Assembly (NCBI RefSeq): GCF_030316855.1
Contig: NZ_JASZYR010000007.1
Coordinates: 177,667 to 241,666, forward strand
DNA length: 64,000 nt
Direction: 5' to 3'
Source of the DNA: Variovorax sp. J22P240
GTDB taxonomy: Bacteria > Pseudomonadota > Gammaproteobacteria > Burkholderiales > Burkholderiaceae_C
How positions within the stretch are numbered: the first letter of the stretch is position 1; every line of letters begins with the position of its first letter. The translations under genes were made by a program, and so were the position numbers. Positions 58,150 to 64,000 of the stretch are shown in pieces. The notes beneath the pieces are model-generated. The model searched no databases, was not told where the DNA came from, and saw only the letters and a list, made by a program, of their open reading frames with translations.

Positions 58150-59790
58150 ATGCTGGGTTTAATGCAAGACCAACCGTTGCTGATCTCGTCGCTGATCGAG
58201 TTCGCAGACTGTCATCACGGTGATGCCGAGATCGTCTCGCGACGGGTTGAAGGCGAAATCCATCGCACGACCTGGCGCGAGGTCGCCGCGCGTTCGCGCC
58301 AAGTGGCCAATGCGCTGGATCAGGAACAACTGGCATTCGGCGACCGCGTCGCCACGCTGGCCTGGAACGGCTATCGCCACCTGGAGCTGTACTACGGCGT
58401 GAGCGGCAGCGGGCGCGTGCTGCACACGATCAACCCGAGGCTGCATCCCGACCAGATCGCCTGGATCGCCAATCACGCCGAGGACCAAATTCTGTGCTTC
58501 GACCTGAGCTTCCTGCCGATCGTGAAGGCCATGCACGCGCGCTGCCCGACCGTCAGGAAATGGATCGCACTGTGCGATGCCGACAAGTTGCCCACCGACA
58601 GCGGCCTGCCCAACCTCGAGAGTTACGAGGCCTGGATCAGCACACACAGCCAGAAGTACGACTGGCCCAGCTTCGACGAGAACTCTGCTTCCAGCATGTG
58701 CTACACGAGCGGCACCACGGGCAATCCGAAGGGCGCGCTCTACAGCCACCGCTCCACGATGCTGCATGCCTATGCGTCCGCCATGCCCGACGTGATGGCG
58801 ATGTCGGCCCGCGATTCGGTGCTGCCGGTGGTGCCGATGTTCCACGTCAACGCCTGGGGCATTCCGTACTCGGCTGCGCTGGTCGGCGCCAAGTTGGTGT
58901 TTCCCGGCCCGGCACTCGACGGCAAATCGGTGTTCGAGCTGATCGAAACCGAGAAGGTCACCTTTGCGGCCGGCGTGCCGACCGTCTGGCAGATGATGCT
59001 CGCCCACATGCAGGCCAGCGACCTCAAGTTTTCGGCCCTGAAGCGCACCGTGATCGGCGGCTCGGCCTGCCCGCCGGCCATGATCAGTGCCTTCCAGCAA
59101 CAGTACGGCGTCGAGGTGTTGCACGCATGGGGCATGACCGAGATGTCGCCGCTCGGCACTCTGTGTACGTTGAAGAACAAGCACCTCACGCAATCGCAGG
59201 AACAGCAGATGGCCATCCGCCTGAAGCAGGGCCGCGGGATCTTCGGCGTCGAAATGAAGATCGTCGACTCCGACGGCAAGAAGCTGCCTTGGGACGGCAA
59301 GGCCTCGGGCGACCTGCTCGTCACGGGGCCATGGGTGATCAAATCGTACTTCAAGGGAGAGAGCGACCCGCTGGTGCGCGACGCACAGGGGCGCGGCTGG
59401 TTCCCCACCGGCGATGTCGCCACCATCGATGCCGACGGCTATCTGCAGATCACCGACCGCAGCAAGGACGTGATCAAGTCCGGCGGCGAATGGATCAGCT
59501 CCATCGAGGTCGAGAACATCGCTGTCGCGCATCCGGCGATCGCGATGGCCGCATGCATCGGAGTGGCACATCCGAAGTGGGATGAACGCCCGATCGTGGT
59601 GGTGGTGAGAAAGCCCGGTGCGGAAGTCTTGCGAGAAGAGCTCTTGGCCTTCTACGAGGGCAAGACCGCCAAGTGGCAAATCCCGGATGACGTCGTGTTC
59701 GCCGAGGCCATCCCGATCGGGGCCACCGGGAAGATCCTGAAGGCCCGCCTGCGCGAGCAACTGCGCGACTACAAGCTACCCGGCATCTGA
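58150..59790 (+). CDS. Acyl-CoA synthetase (DmdB-like, ANL superfamily)
   Basis: 546 residues from ATG 58150, ribosome site AAGGAGCC. AMP-binding motifs: CYTSGTTGNPKGALYSHRS (residues 184-202), GMTEMSPLGTL, WFPTGDVATIDADGYLQITD and RSKDVIKSGGEWISSIEVEN; the final lysine lies in GATGKILKARLR. N-terminus and length resemble medium-chain ligases of the DmdB (3-methylmercaptopropionyl-CoA ligase) branch. It activates a carboxylic acid with ATP and CoA in the cytoplasm. Whether the acid is methylmercaptopropionate-like cannot be told from sequence. Confidence 0.9.
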   Translation: MLGLMQDQPLLISSLIEFADCHHGDAEIVSRRVEGEIHRTTWREVAARSRQVANALDQEQLAFGDRVATLAWNGYRHLELYYGVSGSGRVLHTINPRLHPDQIAWIANHAEDQILCFDLSFLPIVKAMHARCPTVRKWIALCDADKLPTDSGLPNLESYEAWISTHSQKYDWPSFDENSASSMCYTSGTTGNPKGALYSHRSTMLHAYASAMPDVMAMSARDSVLPVVPMFHVNAWGIPYSAALVGAKLVFPGPALDGKSVFELIETEKVTFAAGVPTVWQMMLAHMQASDLKFSALKRTVIGGSACPPAMISAFQQQYGVEVLHAWGMTEMSPLGTLCTLKNKHLTQSQEQQMAIRLKQGRGIFGVEMKIVDSDGKKLPWDGKASGDLLVTGPWVIKSYFKGESDPLVRDAQGRGWFPTGDVATIDADGYLQITDRSKDVIKSGGEWISSIEVENIAVAHPAIAMAACIGVAHPKWDERPIVVVVRKPGAEVLREELLAFYEGKTAKWQIPDDVVFAEAIPIGATGKILKARLREQLRDYKLPGI

Positions 59791-59827
59791 GATGCGCTGA
59801 ATACAACTGAAGAAACTGGAGACAAAC

Positions 59828-60814
59828 ATGACCTCCCTATTCAATCGCCGCACCCTGGGCTCCGCTCTGGCCGCCGCTCTTGCCGTGCTGGCCGCACCTG
59901 CCGCGTTCGCACAGACCCCTTCCGAAAAGCCGCTGCGCATCATTGTGGGTGCACCAGCCGGTGGCACGAGCGACATCGTGTCGCGCATGCTGGCCGACGG
60001 CCTGCAGAAGGAGCTCAACCGGACGGTGATCGTCGAGCCGAAGCCGGGCGCCGGTGGCGCACTCGCCGTCAACGACCTCATGCAAGCGGCCCACGATGGG
60101 AACACCGTGCTCGTCGCACCCAGCGCACTGGTCAGTGAGATTCCCCATATCGTCAAATTGCGCTTCGACGTAGCCAAGGAAACCAAGCCGATCGCCGAAC
60201 TGGCGCGCGCCGGTCTGGTGATGGTGGGTCATCCGTCAGTGCCGGCGAAGAACCTGGCCGAGGTGATTGCCTATGTGAAAGCCAACCCGGGCAAGGTGAG
60301 TTACGCCTCCTACAGCGCCGGCACCATGTCGCATGTGATGGGGCTTCACCTAAACAAGGCCGCCGGCATCGACATGAAGCACGTCGGATACAAGGGCTCC
60401 CCTCCGGCGCTCGCCGACGTCGTGGGCGGACACGTGCCGCTCATGTTCGACGGGATCCCCACTTCGCTTCCGATGATCAAGGCCGGCAGAGTCGTGCCCT
60501 ATGCCGTGAGCCTCCCGCAGCGTTCGCCGCTGCTGCCCAACGTGCCAACCTTCAACGAGTTGGGCTATCCGCAGAACGAGGCGATGGTATGGATCGGCCT
60601 CTGGCTGACCCCCAACGTCCCCGCGGCGGCGCAGGAGCGGCTGCGCGCAGCCGCGCTGAAGGTCATGGGGCAGCCGGCGATACGCGAGCGACTGAAGGAG
60701 CTCGGCATGGATTCGGGCCAGCCGCGCACGTCGGACGAACTGGCGAAGTCGCTGGCCACCGACTACGAGCGCATCGGGGCGGTACTGAAGTCGATCGATT
60801 TCAAGCCTGAATAG
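59828..60814 (+). CDS. Bug-family (TctC-like) periplasmic substrate-binding protein
   Basis: 328 residues from ATG 59828, with GGAGACAAAC upstream. Signal peptide MTSLFNRRTLGSALAAALAV, cleavage at AFAQ. Mature blocks: KPLRIIVGAPAGGTSDIVSR, EPKPGAGGALAVNDLMQAA, VGYKGSPPALADVVGGHVPL and RIGAVLKSIDFKPE at the end. The usual long GYTLLF block is altered to NTVLVAPSALVSEIPHIV, so its ligand preference may differ from that of the four other Bug proteins in the window. Part of the catabolic operon between the ligase and porin genes. Confidence 0.92.
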   Translation: MTSLFNRRTLGSALAAALAVLAAPAAFAQTPSEKPLRIIVGAPAGGTSDIVSRMLADGLQKELNRTVIVEPKPGAGGALAVNDLMQAAHDGNTVLVAPSALVSEIPHIVKLRFDVAKETKPIAELARAGLVMVGHPSVPAKNLAEVIAYVKANPGKVSYASYSAGTMSHVMGLHLNKAAGIDMKHVGYKGSPPALADVVGGHVPLMFDGIPTSLPMIKAGRVVPYAVSLPQRSPLLPNVPTFNELGYPQNEAMVWIGLWLTPNVPAAAQERLRAAALKVMGQPAIRERLKELGMDSGQPRTSDELAKSLATDYERIGAVLKSIDFKPE

Positions 60815-60930
60815 TCTCCGGGCGCGGACCCAGGGAATCGAAGCATCAAACGCGCGACAGCTTGTCGGCGCGACGGTCTCGCATCGTCCCATCGATGGAG
60901 ACCTTTCCCTATCTACGTTGAAAACTTGAA

Positions 60931-62193
60931 ATGAAAAAATCTTTGATCGCCCTGGCTGTTCTGGCTGCCACCGGCGTTGCTTCGGCCCAGTCGGCGGTGA
61001 CGCTCTTTGGTGTCATCGATGCTGCCGTCAGCGGCTACTACAACACATCCGAGGACCGGAACACCCCGACCTTGCTGAACCCGACTTATCAGAGCCTTGG
61101 CAGCGTTACCGTCAGCCGCACCGCGTTGACGAATTCGGGCTACAACTCCAGCCGCCTGGGCTTCCGCGGCACCGAAGATCTCGGTGGCGGCCTGGCAGCG
61201 AACTTCTGGCTCGAAATGGGCGTCAACAACGACGATGGCACCGGTCAGGGCATTCCCGGCTCTGTTCCGCCGACCATCGCTGGTGGACTTACGTTCAATC
61301 GTCGTGCCACAGTGAGCTTGTCCGGCGTCTTCGGTGAAGTTCGCCTCGGCCGCGACTACACCCCGACTTTCTGGAACGACGGGGTGTTTGATCCGTTCGG
61401 CACCAACGGCGTCGGCACCAGCCTGATCGCGACGGCGAACGGTCTCACCACCCCTGGCAGCGCCGCCGTGGGCTTCCAGGCCAACGCGAACTACATCCGC
61501 GCCAGCAACTCGATCGGCTACTTCCTGCCGCCGAACCTGGGTGGCTTCTATGGCCAGGTGATGTACGCCTTTGGCGAGAAGGACAAGTACGACCCGGGTT
61601 TCCTCACCCCGCCGACGCCGGTGAACAATTCGCGCACCGGGGGCTATGTCGGCGGTCGCTTTGGCTATAGCAGCGGCCCGTTGGACGTCGCCGTGGCGTA
61701 CGGTTCGAGCACGGTCGGTGACAACTACCTGCTCGGTATCGCCAACAAGCTCAATACGACGAACCTTGGCGCTTCGTACGACTTCGGCCTCGTCAAGCTG
61801 TTCGGCGAAATCGCAAGGTCCAAGCTCGCGCGCGACACGGTCGCCGTCAACCTCTTGCCGGAACCTACCGCCGACGGCTATCTGTTCGGCGCCACCGTGC
61901 CGGTCGGTCCCGGCCTGATTCGAATGTCCTACGCAAACGTCAAGCTCAACAGGAATGTCAGGCCCCCGCTGCTGGCGCAGGGCGATGATCCATCGGCAGA
62001 CAAATTCGCAGTCGGATACGTCCACAACCTGTCGAAGCGCACTGCGCTGTATGCGACGTATGCCTACTTGAAAGACAAGGATGGTCTGGACATCACGGTG
62101 GGCGGCCCCGCAATGATCACGTCCGTCAATGGTGTGCCGTTCTCGGGCAAGCGTTCCTACGGGTACGACATCGGCATTCGTCATGCCTTCTAG
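60931..62193 (+). CDS. Gram-negative general porin (OmpC/Omp32 type)
   Basis: 420 residues. Signal peptide MKKSLIALAVLAATGVASAQ followed by SAVTLFGVIDAAVSGYYNTS, the standard start of betaproteobacterial trimeric porins. Barrel strands with SRLGFRGTEDLGGGLAANFW and LGRDYTPTFWNDGVFDPFGT (constriction loop), ending GYDIGIRHAF with the C-terminal Phe needed for Bam assembly. The outer-membrane pore is probably for the anionic substrate of this operon. It is unusually long (400 mature residues) compared with the usual 330-380. Confidence 0.92.
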   Translation: MKKSLIALAVLAATGVASAQSAVTLFGVIDAAVSGYYNTSEDRNTPTLLNPTYQSLGSVTVSRTALTNSGYNSSRLGFRGTEDLGGGLAANFWLEMGVNNDDGTGQGIPGSVPPTIAGGLTFNRRATVSLSGVFGEVRLGRDYTPTFWNDGVFDPFGTNGVGTSLIATANGLTTPGSAAVGFQANANYIRASNSIGYFLPPNLGGFYGQVMYAFGEKDKYDPGFLTPPTPVNNSRTGGYVGGRFGYSSGPLDVAVAYGSSTVGDNYLLGIANKLNTTNLGASYDFGLVKLFGEIARSKLARDTVAVNLLPEPTADGYLFGATVPVGPGLIRMSYANVKLNRNVRPPLLAQGDDPSADKFAVGYVHNLSKRTALYATYAYLKDKDGLDITVGGPAMITSVNGVPFSGKRSYGYDIGIRHAF

Positions 62194-62243
62194 CAACTCC
62201 TGACCCCTTCGGAGCACGCGACACATCGAGAGCGAGACCATCT

Positions 62244-64000
62244 ATGAGCTACACCGCTCCCCTCAAGGACATGCTGTTCGACATCGAACACCTCGCGAAC
62301 ATCGCGCAGGTTTCGCAGATGCCGGGCCTCGAAGAAGCCGGCCTCGAAATCGCACAGGCCGTGCTTGAAGAATGCGCGCGCTTCAATCAGGACGTGGTCG
62401 CACCGCTCAATGTGGCGGGCGATCGGGACCCGTCCTCGTTCAAGGACGGCAAGGTCACGACCACGCCGGGTTTCAAAGAAGCCTTTGCCCAGTACGTCGC
62501 GGGCGGCTGGCAGGGCCTGCAGCATCCGTCAGACTTCGGTGGCCAAGGCCTGCCCAAGACGATCGGCGCTGCGTGCGTGGAGATGCTGAACTCGGCCAAC
62601 CTGAGCTTCGCGTTGTGCCCGCTGCTGACCGACGGGGCGACCGAGGCGCTGCTCACGGCCGGCTCCGACGAACTGAAGGCCATCTATCTCGAGAAGCTCG
62701 TGAGCGGCGAGTGGACCGGCACGATGAACCTGACCGAGCCGCAGGCCGGCAGCGACCTCGCGATGGTGCGCAGCCGCGCCGAGGCGCAGCCCGATGGCAC
62801 CTACAAGGTGTTCGGCACCAAGATCTTCATCACCTACGGTGAGCACGACATGGCCGAGAACATCGTGCATCTCGTGCTGGCGCGCGTGACCGGGGCGCCC
62901 GAAGGCGTGAAGGGCATCAGCCTGTTCGTGGTGCCCAAGTTCCTCGTGAATCAGGACGGCTCGCTGGGTGCGCGCAACGACGTCCATTGCGTCAGCATCG
63001 AGCACAAGCTGGGCATCAAGGCCTCGCCGACCGCAGTACTGCAATACGGCGACCATGGCGGCGCGGTGGGCTACCTCGTCGGCCAGGAAAACCGCGGCCT
63101 CGAATACATGTTCATCATGATGAACTCGGCCCGCTATGCGGTGGGCATGCAGGGCATCGCGGTCGCCGAGCGCGCCTACCAGCATGCGGTCGCCTATGCC
63201 AAGGACCGCGTGCAGAGTCGCCCGGTCGATGGCTCGATCAACGCCAGCGCACCGATCATTCATCACCCCGACGTGAAGCGCATGCTGATGACGATGCGCG
63301 CCTACACCGAAGGCTGCCGCGCCATGGCGAGCGTGGCAGCAGCTGCCTATGACGCGGCGCACCATCACGCCGACGCCGACACACGCAAGCAGAACCAGGC
63401 CTTCTACGAATACTTGGTGCCGCTGGTCAAGGGCGACAGCACCGAGATGAGTCTGGAAGTCGCCTCGCTCGGCGTCCAGGTTCACGGCGGCATGGGATTC
63501 ATCGAGGAGACCGGTGCGGCGCAGTATCTGCGCGACGCCAAGATCCTGACGATCTACGAAGGCACGACGGCGATCCAGGCCAACGACCTTGTGGGCCGCA
63601 AGACCGCGCGTGACGGTGGCCAGACCGCCAAGGCGATCGCCGCGCAGATCGAGAAGACCGAAGCCGAACTCGCGAAGCGCGGCACGCCCGATGCATCGGC
63701 GATGGCCAAGCGCCTGAAGGCCGCACGCGAGGCCTTTGTCGACGTGGTCGAGTTCGTCGCCGGTCAGACCAAGGCATCGCCCAACGCCGTGTTCGCGGGC
63801 AGCGTGCCCTACCTGATGCTCGCGGGCAATGTGGTGGCGGGCTGGCAGCTCGCGCGTTCATTGCTGATCGCGGAAGACCTGGCAAAGGGCGGGACCGACG
63901 TGGCCTTCATGAAGGCGAAGGTCGCGACGGCACGCTTCTACGCCGAGCACATCCTGAACAAGGCGCCCGGCCTTCGCGACAGCATCGTCGAAGGTGCCGA
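62244..64000 (+). CDS. Acyl-CoA dehydrogenase (DmdC-like), 3' end outside window
   Basis: 585 codons visible from ATG 62244 (MSYTAPLKDMLFDIEHLANI); no stop before the right edge. Long acyl-CoA dehydrogenases of about 590-600 residues with this N-terminus form the DmdC/phenylacyl-CoA group. FAD/substrate loops: GTMNLTEPQAGSDLAMVRSR, KVFGTKIFITYGEHDMAENI, catalytic region VHGGMGFIEETGAAQYLRDA with the glutamate of IYEGTTAIQ. It introduces the alpha-beta double bond in an acyl-CoA, giving electrons to ETF. Together with the DmdB-like ligase it matches the enzyme pair that processes methylmercaptopropionate in DMSP users, here in a new context. Confidence 0.9.
   Translation, partial: MSYTAPLKDMLFDIEHLANIAQVSQMPGLEEAGLEIAQAVLEECARFNQDVVAPLNVAGDRDPSSFKDGKVTTTPGFKEAFAQYVAGGWQGLQHPSDFGGQGLPKTIGAACVEMLNSANLSFALCPLLTDGATEALLTAGSDELKAIYLEKLVSGEWTGTMNLTEPQAGSDLAMVRSRAEAQPDGTYKVFGTKIFITYGEHDMAENIVHLVLARVTGAPEGVKGISLFVVPKFLVNQDGSLGARNDVHCVSIEHKLGIKASPTAVLQYGDHGGAVGYLVGQENRGLEYMFIMMNSARYAVGMQGIAVAERAYQHAVAYAKDRVQSRPVDGSINASAPIIHHPDVKRMLMTMRAYTEGCRAMASVAAAAYDAAHHHADADTRKQNQAFYEYLVPLVKGDSTEMSLEVASLGVQVHGGMGFIEETGAAQYLRDAKILTIYEGTTAIQANDLVGRKTARDGGQTAKAIAAQIEKTEAELAKRGTPDASAMAKRLKAAREAFVDVVEFVAGQTKASPNAVFAGSVPYLMLAGNVVAGWQLARSLLIAEDLAKGGTDVAFMKAKVATARFYAEHILNKAPGLRDSIVEGA

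Noticed and set aside
58159..62241. Two long reverse open frames opposite the ligase and porin genes
   Set aside because: Shadows of genes with textbook AMP-binding and porin signatures.
1..64000. CRISPR array, tRNA/rRNA genes, prophage or replication origin
   Set aside because: No regularly spaced repeats, no tRNA-like cloverleaf and no phage structural or replication genes were found by eye.

Overview
The window is high-GC, densely coding DNA from a betaproteobacterium, most likely a member of the Burkholderiales (Comamonadaceae, Variovorax-like). This is inferred from five Bug-type (TctC-like) periplasmic binding proteins without membrane partners, a Gram-negative general porin starting MKKSLIALAVL, many CoA-dependent catabolic genes and LysR/AraC regulators. 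No tRNA, rRNA or CRISPR array was seen.

Layout. (1) 1-4.3 kb: end of a Bug protein gene, then pxpA, a fused pxpBC and a biotin carboxylase-BCCP gene, joined by 4-base overlaps; this looks like a biotin-linked 5-oxoproline or related amide utilisation operon. (2) 4.3-11.1 kb: an IS30 scar beside a hydrolase fragment, then two paralogous alpha/beta hydrolases bracketing an SMP-30-like lactonase and a membrane protein, divergent from a 952-residue winged-helix/STAND ATPase regulator. (3) 11.5-13.3 kb: class III adenylate cyclase with TPR-like tail. (4) 13.4-25 kb: a CoA-ester catabolic cluster (two crotonases, acyl-CoA dehydrogenase, class III CoA transferase, GST, 3-hydroxyacyl-CoA dehydrogenase, two Bug proteins) followed by an amidohydrolase, a CMD-family protein and a LysR regulator. 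(5) 25-29 kb: decayed DNA with a DsbA-family pseudogene, dispersed repeats and small unknown genes, then a poly-Gly/Pro-rich lipoprotein. (6) 29.5-34 kb: FAD monooxygenase, Bug protein and a STAND ATPase regulator in one direction. (7) 34-38 kb: a proline iminopeptidase-like hydrolase, a 3'-truncated rtcB without its guanylylated histidine, and an orphan ABC binding protein. (8) 38.5-44 kb: DUF1254 protein, outer-membrane protein, lone receiver, LuxR-type response regulator and a histidine kinase with a binding-protein-like sensor. (9) 44-48 kb: unknown small genes; four of them form an operon near a near-perfect LexA (SOS) box, and one carries an RNxxxH HEPN-type motif. (10) 48.6-52.7 kb: an IS91-like element (tyrosine recombinase plus transposase) whose transposase is interrupted by an IS481-family element with a 6-bp target duplication; next to it lies a truncated DinB-like gene. 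(11) 52.7-64 kb: AraC regulator with a 21-bp-spaced direct-repeat operator, divergent from a long catabolic operon: CMD-family protein, TauD/TfdA dioxygenase, small serine hydrolase, BKACE (DUF849), YeiH-type exporter, acyl-CoA synthetase, Bug protein, porin, acyl-CoA dehydrogenase.

The two places most likely to hold something undescribed are the SOS-boxed small-gene operon (45.3-46.9 kb) and the 53.9-64 kb locus. The latter combines a dioxygenase of the sulfonate-using superfamily, a putative sulfite/sulfate exporter and a DmdB/DmdC-like ligase-dehydrogenase pair, which suggests catabolism of a sulfur-containing or otherwise unusual carboxylate.
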